Shown: positions 20,158-31,066, counted from the first letter of the stretch. The stretch: 64,000 nucleotides of DNA from Gymnothorax reevesii (GCA_029721435.1 CM056582.1:36104611-36168610); one strand, 5' to 3'. The notes: a model not told the origin generated them from the sequence alone. Program-made: numbers and translations.

Positions 20158-21291
20158 GTAGAAAAAAAAACCAGTATACAATAGTACAGTAATTTCACAG
20201 GAAAAGGTAACAGAAGTGCTGATAGTGCATAGAATACAGTACTGTAAGCAGTTACTGAAACCGTGCAGATGTTTATGATATGATGATATTTTTACAAAAC
20301 CTATTTTCCAGTCGTGTCAGAGGGAAGCCAGGAGATGATATGGACATGCGACCAAAAGGGCCTATTGCCCTCTGTTCCTAACATAGTGGGGTAATAAAGG
20401 CATAACAGCCTATACTTCCACCACGGCTGGCATCGTCTCCAGTCAGGCATGGCTGGGAACAGAGGGGTTGTAAAGTCATCAGGGTCCAGACATCCTCTAC
20501 AGCTGCACCCCCCAATTCTACCACTGAGATAAGGGGGCCTGGAACTGGGCACTTCAACATGGGTGATTGAGCACATCAAAGATGGGGAAGGGAGCGCATG
20601 GCTTGGTTGCCACAAGGAATTTCTCTCACAGCAGGGTGTCACCTGTGCTCTCTGCCCTATTAGTGCCATAGTGACCTCTTCTGGACACCCTGTCACTGCA
20701 CCTTTTCATTTTATCACTGTAACTGTTCTGATTTAAGAGTTTCAATTTACACAAAACCCACTGTTACACTGTTTTAATTGCCCTCATATCATCACTAAAT
20801 TACTGTATTATACCTGGGGTAATGGTGATGTAAATCTCGTGGGGAATGGTTCTGTTGGGAAGAAAATTCATAATAGTTACATCATCTTAATTCTCTATGT
20901 AATCATATAAATCAATAAAGGGAGCAGAAATATATTGCACAACAACAACAACAACAAAAAAAAAAATATGCGGGCCCTGACCCACAGACTGAGAACCCCT
21001 GAAGGACTGCTGTTTTTACAATGGTGTGCCAAACACACACAAACAACAACCAAAACATTTGTCCCACCCATGTTTAGGTACATCAAGGCATCAAGATTTT
21101 CTGTCTCCTCCCTCACTGAGAGGAGCAGTGATGACATAACTACAACTCTGTTTCAATAACTCAACAACTTTACCTGACTGCAAGACAATAAACAGCATAA
21201 AACCAGTCGTAAAACAATATTGAACAACTCTCCATGTGCCACAACTGTCTCCATCTGCATGTGCGTGTATCTGTGTGGGTCTGTCTAATGT
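20158..21291. other. Degraded DNA between two transposase genes
   Basis: The stretch 20301-20696 has minus-strand frames that may be decayed remains of the upstream part of the IS630-like transposase, but no diagnostic motif survives. A CAA repeat and A run occur at 20940-20965. No other feature is supported. Confidence 0.35.
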
Positions 21292-21625
21292 CTACCTGAA
21301 ATTGAAATAGGCCTTGTTTAACTTCAAAAGCAACTGGTTCTCCACGTTTTGGTGTAAACAGCAGTCCAGCTGTACTGAACAGCCTTTCACAGGCCGGTAG
21401 GCCCGTGTTCAACTTCAGTGCCAATCTGGCAACAGCTGGACAAGGTGCGAAAGTTTCCATACCTCCAGATGTACACGCCAGGTGGGTATCAAGCTGCTTT
21501 GTGGTCTCCTGTGTGTGTGTGTGCCTCAAACCAGAGAAGTAATCCTCTTCATCAAAAGTGCTAGAAGAAAAATTATGCTGCTGCCGAGGTTCGTCGAATG
21601 AAGGAAGGTGTTCCTTTATGTATGC
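21292..21625 (-). pseudogene. hAT transposase exon 5, C-terminal dimerisation domain (frameshifted)
   Basis: Encodes PAVARLALKLNTGLPACERL with FSTAGLLFTPKRG, the hAT C-terminal dimerisation block that includes the third catalytic residue (the Glu of CERLFS). Directly after TPKRG the frame shifts: the expected ENQLLLKLN continues in another frame to a TAG at 21292-21294. A small deletion between KRG and ENQ best explains it. This is the only obvious coding defect in the whole gene. The acceptor position is approximate. Confidence 0.8.
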
Positions 21626-22025
21626 AAGCCCCAAATGAAACAACCATCAGTCATTATACAATTTTTATCATTTCTCCATAGACTAGAAATTGATTTAAAA
21701 TGGGCTCCTGTAAACAAACCCTAACAAAGCTTATTCTCACGTGTATAGCACCAAACCAAGTATGTTTAGTTTAATATAAAGGATAACTACCCATTACAAT
21801 CCTATAATAAACTGTCTGGTGATGTACTACTGTTAAACCTTTTTTTTTGCCATACAATGCAAGTCAATGAGGAGCATATTTTGATATATCAATTTCTAGT
21901 CAATAATATGAATTATATAGACATCTTGCCAACCTTTTTGGTTACATCATAGCAAGGTTAACTACACGCAACCCAAACATCTACCAAAGTGGACTTGCTC
22001 ATATTTTGACTGGTACAATTCTCAC

Positions 22026-22139
22026 CAAGTTGTCGGATATCATCAGTTGCCCAGTACGTTTGGAACTTTGGGTGAAGGATAGCTGCAGCAATCAGCTCTG
22101 GGTCCGACATCATTCCCCCAAATTGCCTCTCCACACCAC
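22026..22139 (-). CDS. hAT transposase exon 4
   Basis: A short exon found by splice phase: acceptor CTAG before GTGGTGTGG (22139), donor GTGAGA after CAACTTG (22026). It encodes RQFGGMMSDPELIAAAILHP and FQTYWATDD, the conserved AAxLHPxF motif that lies just before the dimerisation domain in hAT transposases. It is too short to stand out as an open frame alone. Confidence 0.75.
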
Positions 22140-22543
22140 CTAGGAGTAGTAGGGATGCGTAAAACAGTGAGGGTTACATTTTTAATTACCTCGATGCAAA
22201 ATAGCATTATATCACATGCATACTATGTATTCTCTAAAATGTAGTTACTGTGAGCAGGGTTTAACCACATGAACCTCCTATGAGTAACTGGAGTCCCTAA
22301 GGGCGCAATACTTTTCTAATTTCTGTTATTGTGGAGAAAGCTTTCAATGAAAGTAGCTGATTGACGCTCACAATGCGACACAGCATTGTGAGCTTGTCAG
22401 TCTGCTATTTTCATTGCAAGCTTTCCTCACAATATCAGTGCTGGGGTTTAGTGGTTAATTATAATGTAGCCTTTGCTGTAAAACAATCATTTTTACCCTT
22501 GTAGCAATTATGTGAAAACTTAATTATTCTGACCCATCCCTAC

Positions 22544-22743
22544 CTAGGATGGCATCAACCAGGGGCTTGCAGTATTTCAGCGACGGTCTGATTTTCTCAA
22601 GCTTGCCGATCATGATGTTGATGGTAGGGAGGAGATATCCCATGGTAACGTTGACTTCTCCCTGCAGCACGTCCAGGGCCTTGGCAACTGGAGCCATGCT
22701 TTTGGCGTATTCAGCTAAAAAGCACATTTCAGCCTGACTGAAC
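22544..22743 (-). CDS. hAT transposase exon 3
   Basis: An open exon between a TGTGTAG acceptor (22743) and a GTAGGG donor (22544). It encodes SQAEMCFLAEYAKSMAPVAK and LPTINIMIGKLEKI, the helical insertion domain of hAT transposases. In phase with exons 2 and 4. No defects. Confidence 0.8.
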
Positions 22744-22881
22744 CTACACACATAGACAGAAAAAAAAATTAACTTAAGGGGAAAAACTAGTTACTTTCAG
22801 AATAAAAACCTAACAGGTTCAGCATGTGGTATGGTAAGAACATCTACAGCAGGACATGAAACACATTCACTGTCTACTTAC

Positions 22882-23932
22882 ATTACAACCTTGAGGTCAG
22901 CACAGACACTTCTTAAAGCATTCTCTCCTTGGTCCTTGTTGAAGATCTTCAGGATCCGCTCCACAGCCAGGTAAAAGGAGTTCCATCTAGTGGCACACGG
23001 TTGTACAAGCTGGAGTTTGCAATGCTTTTCCACAGTCTCCGCAGCAATAGCGGACCTGGACGTCTTATTCCAGAGAGCTTGACATTTGCCAACAGCGGAC
23101 CTTGAGAGCTTCTTGTAGTTGGTTGCCTTTTCTGCATCAGCAGCATCAACAGAAGACACTAAATTTAACAAATGGCATGCACACCTCTGATGTTTTGGCA
23201 GTTGGTACTGGAGACCATCGTCTTCAGCCAAAATGGCTTCTACCTCATGTAACTCCACCTCCTCCTCATTCTGAAGGTCATCAGGGTCATCACTTGGGTC
23301 AACTTCTTCCTTCGGAGCAGCAACAGCAGCAGCATTATTGTTTTCATCTCCAAAGATACGGAAAACTTTTATGAAGTTGGATCCATTGTCAGTAGTGGTT
23401 CTGACAATCTTGTCCCGGATGTCATACTCCAAGTGCATGTCGTTCAACGCACTTGCCAAGACGTCAAATGTATGAGAGCCCTTCAACTGTCGACATGCAA
23501 GAGCTGCAGAATGCCTCTTTAAGGTGCCTTGGTCTAACCAGTGTGCTGTAATGCCAAGAAAGCTCCTTCTCCTTGCAGACCAGCAGTCGGTGGTCGTGGC
23601 TATATACAAAGCCTTCCCCATCTCCTCCCTCACACGGGCCTTCAACTGAGTGGTTGCACAGCTAAGTCTGCTGCGGAGGGTGGTTCGGGACATTACTGTT
23701 CGCTGAGGATGGAGATCAGTGATGAGTTCCTGGAAAGCGGGCAGCTGAACCATGGAGAACGGCTGTAGGCCTTGCGTGATGAAGTTGAGACCTCTATTGT
23801 CTACAAATTTCTGTGTGACTCTCGGGATACTTTGACCGGGTTCATCAATTTGCCTTTGTTTCAAGGGGGTAGAAGAGCTGTCAGTCCGATATTTTCCCTT
23901 CTGTGATGCTGTGGTCAGTTCTGAGTACTTTG
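22882..23932 (-). CDS. hAT transposase exon 2 (RNase H-like core, first two catalytic Asp)
   Basis: A 350-codon open exon from a CATACAG acceptor (23932) to a GTAAGT donor (22882). It carries the hAT DNA-binding and catalytic segments: IATTTDCWSARRRSF (first Asp in TDCW), TTDNGSNFIKVF (second Asp), an acidic loop, CACHLLNL and PCATRWNSFYLAVERI. These are typical of the hAT-Ac/ZBED-like group. The exon is free of stops, notable because the last exon is damaged. Splice phase to exon 3 restores MFSQAEMCF. Confidence 0.85.
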
Positions 23933-24436
23933 CTGTATGTTGTTTATGTTTTCTCAGTAAAATACAAAGAAAAGTTCACTTACAAATAGTTGACACATAT
24001 TAGAATCAAATAGGACTCGAAATTGACACTTAGTAGCCCGCAGACCCCTTTTGAAAAGATATGCCAGGGCCCCCATAAGAGAAGATCCATTTATGGCACT
24101 AGCAGTGTTTCTCAACCACTTAATTTCAAGGACCCACAATTTTACATGCATTTAATGGCATTTCACTCTCTGTGATCCACATTAATTGTAAAGTCAATGT
24201 TAATTTAACATTAGAATGAACAGGTACATTTGGTTCCATTTGTACATTGAGTTAGACCCATAAGCAGTTTGAGAATCAATAATATACTGTGTAATTATAG
24301 ATGGTATTCAATCCGCATCATCAACGTTCGATGCGGCCATATTGTTGACATTCCCACTAATATTCCTGACTAGACTCTATCGAGAGGCTTCTACCTCACA
24401 TTCTTTAGCGATCGTATCAACCCTGGTTGATTCAAC

Positions 24437-24647
24437 ATGGTTTGCTGTGTGGTTCACGGCTGTTCTAATGACAGCAACAAAAAAAACGGTGTTAGATTTC
24501 TTTGCAATACCCACTGTGAGGAAAAGAGAGGGGAGAGACAGAGAGGAGTTGAGCCAGTGGAAGAGAGACCTGTGGCTAGCTAGAATCAATAGGAGAGACT
24601 TCAGGCTACTCCTTACAGCAAAGTCTGTTCCAATCATTTCACCTCAG
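24437..24647 (+). pseudogene. THAP-domain first exon (one frameshift)
   Basis: Begins MVCCVVHGCSNDSNKKNG, the start of a THAP zinc finger (Met, then Cx4-5C and an Asn). The continuation FFAIPTVRKREGRDREELSQ with WKRDLWLARI is in another frame, so a one-base insertion in a TTT run near 24498 broke it. It ends in ISPQ at a consensus donor, CAG|GTAACG. THAP fingers bind transposon ends in P, Kolobok and related transposases. Only the N-terminal half of the finger is encoded. Confidence 0.7.
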
Positions 24648-24918
24648 GTAACGTTGGAGTTAGGTGAGCCACTTCCCCCAGTGAAGTGTGTGCATAGCAT
24701 TTAATCACTGGTAGTTAAAGGTTTTATTAGTCAGAGATCGTTTTGTCAGACAGTGAATGTTGCTTGATGTGATAAATGATGCAAGGTGCTAGCTACCTGC
24801 GCCTGACATCGTTTTGGTAGGAGGTGACATCAAGACAGCTGTTATGACAGTCAATGTAATTGACTCACGAGATTCACGATGAGTTACTGTTACTGTAAGT
24901 TACTGTAATGGAGTTAAT

Positions 24919-25204
24919 GGCTGCATCCAAAAGCGCCAAAATTAAATCCTCGTTCTACAGCTACACTGGCAAAACGGCGGTTTTGGCGTCAGCATTAAGA
25001 TTTTGTTTTTGTGTCTTAAGACGCCATAAAATGCCCGGTTAGCACTCTCTTATTGTTCAACAGAAATAGCCAGTTAAGACGCCATAAAATTCCTGGTTAA
25101 GACACAGAAATACAAAATATTAATGCGGACACAAAAACCGACGTTTTGGACCAAACGCAAGTTTACAGAACGAGGATTTAATTTCGGCGCTTTGGGAGGC
25201 AGCC
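24919..25204. mobile_element. MITE nested in the ISL2EU-like element
   Basis: Inverted arms of about 130 bp begin GGCTGCATCC at 24919 and GGCTGCCTCC (complement) at 25204, sharing AATTAAATCCTCGTTCT and GTGTCTTAA. The middle is AT-rich and non-coding. It accounts for about a quarter of the host element. The bases AAT flank both ends, which may be a 3-bp duplication. Confidence 0.6.
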
Positions 25205-25248
25205 AATGTTAGCTTAGTTATATGAAATAGTTATACGACTCCTTACAC

Positions 25249-25389
25249 CTTCAGCTCCTGCGCCGTAATATCGGGGTAATCCACGGCTGGCAGCAAAGAA
25301 ATATCTCGGCTTAATGCTGCTGAGTCCAATTTATATGGATCGACGCCAATCAAACAAGTTTTCTCGTCGTAGCGCGATGAGGATGCCAT
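25249..25389 (-). CDS. Short first exon of a YqaJ-nuclease-type protein
   Basis: A 47-codon open exon with ATG at 25389 and a GTGTAAG donor after QELK (25249). It contains VDPYKLDSAAL and LPAVDYPDITA. I recognise the DPYxL ... LPxVxYPDI pattern as the beginning of fish proteins that carry a YqaJ-type exonuclease domain further on. The nuclease domain itself is absent here. Sequence quality is good, with no stop. Confidence 0.5.
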
Positions 25390-25690
25390 GACAGCTCGTT
25401 TAAGTCAATTGAAATCTTCGCTCTGCTCCTCAGCGGCATTCAACAATATGGCCGCATCGAACGTTGATGATGCGCATCAAATACCATCAATTGGTATGAT
25501 TATTATTGTTGCTACAATGACTGAGGAACTGTACAGAACTAAATAATTTTACTCCTCGGCCCCCTAATCATGGGTCTCATTTGCAGTCCTCTAGCTCTGT
25601 GGTTCTCAAAATTTTTCATGTGAAGGACCCCCAAATTGACTCTATAGCCTGCAGACCCCATCTGAGTTCCCCAATGAAATGTTTACTCAC

Positions 25691-25966
25691 GTCAACGTGC
25701 TTCTTGAGGTTGGATGTAGAGTTGTTGAACGCGGTGATGTGATTTATCTTTGGTAAGCATAGGAGGCATTTGGAAACGTAGGTCTTGTTGTCAGAGTCTG
25801 CGTTTTTTACCATGGAAAACTCAAACATGGACTTAAGGTATGGCCACGGGTTTTCTTCTTGGTCATCATGGATGATGACACCATCTTGGGTGTCATTTTC
25901 CAAGTCTGAATCAGTACTGCTGGACTCTACTTGTACATTATCTTCTTCCTCTTCTGCACTCGCCAT
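25691..25966 (-). CDS. hAT transposase exon 1 (BED zinc finger)
   Basis: Starts at the ATG giving MASAEEEEDNV (25966); further in-frame methionines exist upstream to 26086. After an acidic leader comes PWPYLKSMFEF, KCLLC and a later NLKKH, matching a BED finger (Cx2C followed by Hx3-5H). It ends at a GTGAGT donor (25685-25690); a GTAAAC donor four bases further on is an alternative that keeps the frame into exon 2. BED fingers bind the transposon ends. No stop or frameshift is seen here. Confidence 0.75.
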
Positions 25967-26350
25967 TGCCGCTGTCGCTGTCGTGTTCACCGTTGTTGTG
26001 AGTAAAGCATCGCATGTTTTCCCGGCGTCTTCCTTATGACGATGCATTTCTGGTTTTACGTGGTTAACGCAGAGGAGAACGTGCACTGTGATAGTCTCCT
26101 TCTTTGACGAACACAGTGCGTAGCCAATTGTATTGAGGGAAACAAGGGGGCAAAACTTTGCACCGCGTTAGCTTGCAGATCGGATGCTTGGAAAAAACCC
26201 AATACTAAACTAAAAGTAACGCTTACTTTTTGCCCTTCACAGAGTCAAAATCAATTAAATCAATTTTCTACTCGAGTAAAGTACAAATCCTTAAAATCTG
26301 TACTCAAGTTAAGTAGTAAAGTAAATTTACTCTGTTACTTTCCACCACTG

Positions 26351-27337
26351 GCCATATTGAATATCGCACAACGCTAGTTTTCGAAAGGAACCTTCCTCTA
26401 GCCACCCCCAATACGCCACCATGAAAAGGCAGCAATCGGACAAGGCATTCCGTAGTTATCGGGCGGAAACTAAAATCAAGATGGCTGCCGTGGCGGCCAT
26501 ACCGAATATCGCACGATGCTGGTTTTCGAAAGGAACCTTCCTATAGCCATCCTCAATAGGCCACCATGAAATGGCATCAATCGGACGAGGCATTCTTTAG
26601 TTATCGGGCAGAAACTAAAATCAAGATGGCTTATGTGGCGGCCATACTGAATATCGTGCGATGCTGGGTTTTGAAAGGAACCTTCCTCTAGCCACCCCGA
26701 ATACACCACCATGAAATGGCAGCAATCGGATGAGGTACTCTGTAGTTATCGTGCAGAAACGAAAATCAAGATGGCTGCTGTAGCGGCCATATTGAATATC
26801 GCAAGACGCTGGTTTTCGAAAGGAACCTTTCTCTAGCCACCCCCAATAGGCCACCATGAAATGGCAGCAATCAGGTTAGGCATTCTGTAGTTATCAGGCG
26901 GAAACCAAAATCAAGATGGCTGCTGTGGCGGCCATACTGAGTATCGCACGACGCTGGTTTTCAAAAGGTACCTTCCTATAGCCATCTCTAAGAAGCCACC
27001 ATGAAATGGCATGAATCAGACGAGGCATGCTTTAGTTATCGGGCAGAAACTAAAGTCAAGATGGCCGCTGTGGCGGTCATATTGAATATCGCACGACGCT
27101 GGTTTTCAAAAAGAACCCTGTTCTAGCTACCCCTAATATTTCGCCATGAAATGGCATCAATCGGACAAGGAATTCTTTAGTTATCGGGCGGAAACGAAAA
27201 TCAAGATGGCTGCTGTGGCGGCCATATTGAATATCACACGATGCTGGTTTTCGAAAGGAACCTTCCTCTAGCCACCCCCAGTACGCTATCATGAAATGGC
27301 ATCAATCGAATGAGGCATTCTTTAGTTATCGGGCGGA
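26351..27337. repeat. 145-bp satellite array, nearly seven copies
   Basis: A strictly regular tandem array: the phrase TCAAGATGGC or a close variant starts at 26476, 26621, 26766, 26911, 27056 and 27201, exactly 145 bp apart. Copies differ by scattered substitutions (GGAACCTTCCTCTAGCCACC, GAAATGGCATCAATCGGA and TAGTTATCGGGCGGAAAC are well kept). The period is not a multiple of three and the frames inside are accidental. The left boundary is the hAT end, the right boundary an L1-like insertion. Confidence 0.95.
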
Positions 27338-27725
27338 TACAACAATAACATCATTCTACTGGAAAAACAAAAAGCCCAGGATAAAACTAACTACACTTCA
27401 ACAGTCAAAAATACAAGGAGGCCAAGAAGCACCAAATTTCTATCATTTCTACTTAGCCAATCAGTTACAGTACCTTTCCAAATGGATCCATTCAGCCCAT
27501 CACTATCACCCCTGGTTAGACATAGAACAGACGGACTGCCATGACATATCAATCAAAGACCTTCCATTTATCTGTACTGCAATCAGAAAACACAACTGTT
27601 TCAAAAACCCCGCAATCGCAGCAACTCTGACAGCTTGGTGGAAGATCAATAAAATAAGAAACACAACATTCTCACCCTCGACTCAAACACCCATATGGAA
27701 CAATCCTGACTTCACTGCTAACTAA
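27338..27725 (+). pseudogene. L1-like ORF2, C-terminal segment
   Basis: An open frame from the insertion junction to 27725 encodes FYWKNKKPRIKLTTLQQSK, then GGQEAPNFYHFYLANQLQYL. This is the conserved segment after the reverse transcriptase in L1-type LINEs (FxWxxKKPRI...LQ...GGL.LPNF..Y..A.Q). Coding similarity appears to continue after the stop in shifted frames. The reverse transcriptase and endonuclease are absent because of truncation. Confidence 0.85.
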
Positions 27726-27945
27726 CAAATCCCCCCTAATAGGAATTAAATGGAAAGAAAAAGGAATCACACACCTCCACCACATCTTTTACAACAACAC
27801 TTTACTAACATTCCAACAGCTGTCTGAAATGTAAGACATCGACAAGAAACAATTCCTTCAATATATCCAACTCAAAGAATCAATAAAAACAGAAATAAAT
27901 ACCACAAATTTCCACCTAGAACATCCACCACTATTATATAGCATC

Positions 27946-28165
27946 AGGTGTCTGATGAGCATCTTGATGTAGCACACCTGTGAGGTAGGATGGATTGTCT
28001 CAGCAAAGCAAAAGTGCTCACTATCACACATTTCGACAGATTTGTGAACAATGTTTGGGAGAAATGGTAATATTGTGTATCTGGAATGAATTTTAGATCT
28101 TTGAGTCCATCTCATGACAAATGGGAGCAAAAACAAAAGTGTTGCGTACATATTTTTGTTGAGTG
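27946..28165. mobile_element. Tc1-B family fragment (one end)
   Basis: About 220 bp identical in style to the right end of Tc1-B (8220-8451), from GGTGTCTGATGAGCATCTTG to the terminus TTTTTGTTGAGTG, followed by TA at 28166-28167. The rest of the element is missing. Confidence 0.9.
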
Positions 28166-28713
28166 TACAAAGGCTTGTTCATGCAGAGGAGAAGGGATAT
28201 AAAATTTTTTTTTTAAATATTTAAAATTTTGAAAAAAAACTTTGGGAATTTGAAATTGTTAATCTCCATAAATCTTTTAGGAAACTTGACATATCAAACA
28301 TATCATGATAACAAACATATCATGAAATAACTGCCAAAATACAACTCTGTTTCATTTCAGATCATTTGGTTGTTACACTGTTTTACCTAGTTCCCCCTTT
28401 TCCCTTTTCTTTCGGCTCTTATCTCTCTATTTCATTATAATTATTACTATTACTATTGTTATTATTTATTTGCTTTCTCTCCTTTTTTCTTCCTTTGTGG
28501 TTTTTTTCCTCCTTTTTTCTTCTTTCCTTTTCCCCCTTTTTTTGTTTGTTTTATTTTCTCTTCTTTTCTATTCCTTTTGTTGATCTGTCTTTGTGTAATA
28601 TTATTGTATGTATATTGCTCTATAAATCAACACCATAACTCGCTACCCATTTATTTGTCTGGTCACATATTTGTTTGTATGCACTTATTGGTGAATAAAG
28701 GATTAGGAAAAAA

Positions 28714-28890
28714 GTTATCGGGCGGAAACGAAAATCCAGATGGCTGCTGTGGCAGCCATATCAAATATTGCACGAAGCTGGTTTTCAAAAGGAACCTTCC
28801 TCTAGCCACTCTCAATACGCCCTCAAGAAATGGCATCAATCGGATGAGGGATTCTATAGTTATCCCACGGAAACGAAAAGTTTACGGACG
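28714..28890. repeat. 145-bp satellite, last copy beyond the L1-like insertion
   Basis: One further unit continues the array after the LINE insertion, beginning with the second copy of the target-site duplication GTTATCGGGCGGA. It decays into unrelated DNA after GGAAACGAAAAG. The array therefore once ran without interruption from 26351 to about 28890. Confidence 0.9.
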
Positions 28891-30008
28891 ACGGACAGAC
28901 ATGGTGTCGACATAATGCCCCCTTCCTCTTTAGAGGAAGACTGTAATGTAAAAACTGTATTGTAAAACATTGTAATAACTGGGTCTTTGATATATCTAAC
29001 ATTCTGTAATAATCATTCAATATAAAAGTTGGGTGTTTCATAAACTTGGTGATTAAATTTTGCTTAAACTTTTTTATTAACTTGTCAGTACATGAACCAA
29101 CAAACAGACAGGTTGCATACATCTTTATCACCAATATGACCTGTGATATTACTGTGTAGGGTTTTTATTGCATTTTAAGCTGCCATTTTGGATTTTCACC
29201 ACATTATATTGTCAAATTTTTTGGAGCATCAGATTTTTTAATCTAGTGCGCCCATGGGCATCTCCATAAAAAATGGGCACCTTTGTCCAGCATATAACAA
29301 AATCAACATATAATGGCCTTAATTCCCCTCACTGCATGTTTTATTTACCGTTTGTTTCATGGTGTCCCACTCAATTTCATTTCTTTCAAAAATGTTCACT
29401 CTTTTGTGATCATCTCTGATCACCAGGAACCAGAAGCGCTGATGGACAATGAAAAAAAGATGCCCCTGATGTTGCAAAATGAAGTTTGGCAGAGGAAGTT
29501 GTCAGCATTGAGAGTGTCAGCTGAGAGTCTGTCAAAGGTGGTGGTGATGATGAAACCGGAGAACAAAGGTTGGCACCTACAGCTGCAGCTATCATTACAA
29601 GCTTAAAAAAGACCATCAAAAGATGAACAAACAAATCTACTGCTTAAAAAAGAAGTCCAAATATTGAGAGAGTATTGTGACTTCTTTAGGAAGAATGTTA
29701 TAGCTGCGTTAACAGTTACACCGACCACAGCCAGTTTGGATAACCAAAGATCAAAGAAGCCCAAGTATCACTGGGAACAACCTCAGGGAAAAGTCCGCCA
29801 AACTAGGTAGATTGCAAAGTAAAAAAAAAAAAAAAAGTTTTTACTGAACATTCTTACCTGTAATGTTTTCATTTGATCACCTGTACATCACAAAGCACCT
29901 TATATGGAAACTACACAACACAAAACCACAGAACAAGATCCTGCACACCTCCGAATAGGCTTAGACAACTGCAGTTATACAGTATTGCACAAGTCAATGT
30001 TTTTATAA
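28891..30008. other. Unassigned DNA with possible coding remnants
   Basis: Two stretches look mildly coding on the plus strand: 29427-29606 (EPEALMDNEKKMPLMLQ, after a CACCAG acceptor-like site) and about 29611-29808 (LLKKEVQILREYCDFFRKN, ending RQTR and a stop). The second could form a short coiled coil. A TAA separates it from the first. I recognise no family. An A run lies at 29820-29837. Confidence 0.3.
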
Positions 30009-30371
30009 TACAAAACCCAAAACCAGTGAAGTTGGCACATTGTGTAAATCGTAAATAAAAACAGAATACAATGATTTACAAATCCTTTTCAACCTATATT
30101 CAATTGAATACACTGCTAAGACAAGTTACTTAATGTTCGCACAGGTAAAATTTGTAATTTTTTGCAAATATTAGCTCATTTGGAATTTGATGCCTGCAAC
30201 ATGTTTCAAAAAAGCTGGCACAAGTGGCAAAAGAGACAGAGAGTTGAGGAATGCTCATCAAACACTTATTTGGAACATCCCACAGGTGAACGGGCTAATT
30301 GGGAACAGGTGGCTGCCATGATTGGGTATAAAAGCAGCTTCCCTGAAATGCTCAGTCATTCACAAACAAGG

Positions 30372-31066
30372 ATGGGGCGAGGGTCACGACTTAGTGGACA
30401 AATGCATGAGCTGATTGTCGAACAGTTTGAAAACAACATTCCTCAACGAGCTATTGCAAGAAATTTAGGGATTTTATCATCTACGTTCCGTAATTTTATC
30501 AAAAGGTTCAGAGAATCTGGATAAATCACTGCACGTAAGCGACAAGGCCGAAAACCAATATTGAATGCCGTGACCTTCGATCCCTCAGGCGGTACTGCAT
30601 CAAAAACTGACATCAGTGTGTAAAGGACATCAACACATGAGCTCAGGAACACTTCAGAAAACCACTGTCAGTAACTACAGTTCGTCGCTACATCTGCAAG
30701 TGCAAGTTAAAACTCCACAATGCAAAGCGAAAGCCATTTATCAACAGCACCCAGAAACGTCGCCGGCTTCGCTGGGCTCAAGCTTTTCTAAGATGGACTG
30801 ATGCAAAGTGGAAAAGTGCTCTGTGGTCTGAAGAGTCCACATTTCAAATTGTTTTTGGAAACTGTGGACGTCGTGTCCTCCGGACCAAAGAGGAAAAGAA
30901 CCATCCGGACTGTTATAGGCGCAAAGTTCAAAAGCCAGCATCTGTGATGGTATGGGGGTGTATTAGTGCCCAAGGCATGGGCAACTTACACATATGTGAA
31001 GGCACCATTAATGCTGAAAGGTACATACAGGTTTTGGAGCAACATATGTTGCCATCCAAGCAACGT
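30372..31066 (+). pseudogene. Tc1-A2 transposase, N-terminal and first catalytic part
   Basis: Starts at the MGRGS methionine. The helix-turn-helix region ([17 protein letters not shown]) is present, then a TAA at 30522-30524 after FRESG, a frameshift around 30570, and further stops. The block that reads WSDES in Tc1-A1 reads WSEES here (GAA at 30830-30832), so the first catalytic Asp has become Glu. The frame is lost at 31066 where element C begins. Confidence 0.9.

Larger units (their letters stand above)
24303..25485. mobile_element. ISL2EU-like deletion derivative with two facing exons
   Basis: A 1,183-bp element in intron 1 of the hAT gene. Terminal inverted repeats of 46 bp match at 43 positions, starting GGTATT and sharing GCATCATCAACGTTCGATGC. 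AT flanks both ends (24301-24302 and 25486-25487), compatible with a 2-bp target duplication. Inside, near each end, is a first exon pointing inward: a THAP-domain exon (plus strand) and a YqaJ-type exon (minus strand). The catalytic parts of both genes are missing, so this looks like an internal deletion of a two-gene transposon. The ISL2EU name is inferred from the pairing of THAP and YqaJ-type genes. Confidence 0.7.
21292..26350 (-). mobile_element. hAT transposon with a five-exon transposase gene
   Basis: A minus-strand hAT element. Its 5' end, at 26350, reads CAGTGGTGGAAAGTAACAGA inward, the classic fish hAT terminus with alternating GTACTTTACT-type subterminal repeats (26220-26350). Five exons encode BED finger, RNase H core and dimerisation domain. 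The element sits in the 145-bp satellite, whose copies begin directly at 26351. The left terminus and left copy of the 8-bp target duplication (expected GCCATATT) were not found, so the 3' end is lost or rearranged. Intron 1 contains the ISL2EU-like element at 24303-25485. Confidence 0.85.
27338..28713 (+). mobile_element. L1-like LINE, 5'-truncated, with 13-bp target duplication
   Basis: Inserted into the 145-bp satellite. Both flanks carry the exact 13-bp GTTATCGGGCGGA (27325-27337 and 28714-28726). It holds the C-terminal end of ORF2, a 3' region rich in T and C (28380-28580), and AATAAAGGATTAGGAAAAAA at the 3' end. A piece of Tc1-B (27946-28165) sits within it. 5' truncation and an A-ending tail are normal for target-primed reverse transcription. 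Confidence 0.92.

Noticed and set aside
20301..20696. 131-residue minus-strand frame upstream of the IS630-like exon
   Set aside because: Position suggests an upstream transposase exon, but no first-Asp motif is visible in any frame. Probably decayed sequence.
24100..25700. CAGTGTTTCTCAACC-like hAT end words outside the ISL2EU-like element
   Set aside because: The two similar words (near 24106 and 25595) are in the same orientation, not inverted, so they do not define an element.
26476..27292. Repeated 71-78-residue minus-strand frames (GWLEEGSFQKPASCDIQYG style)
   Set aside because: They arise from the 145-bp satellite and shift frame at each unit. Not genes.
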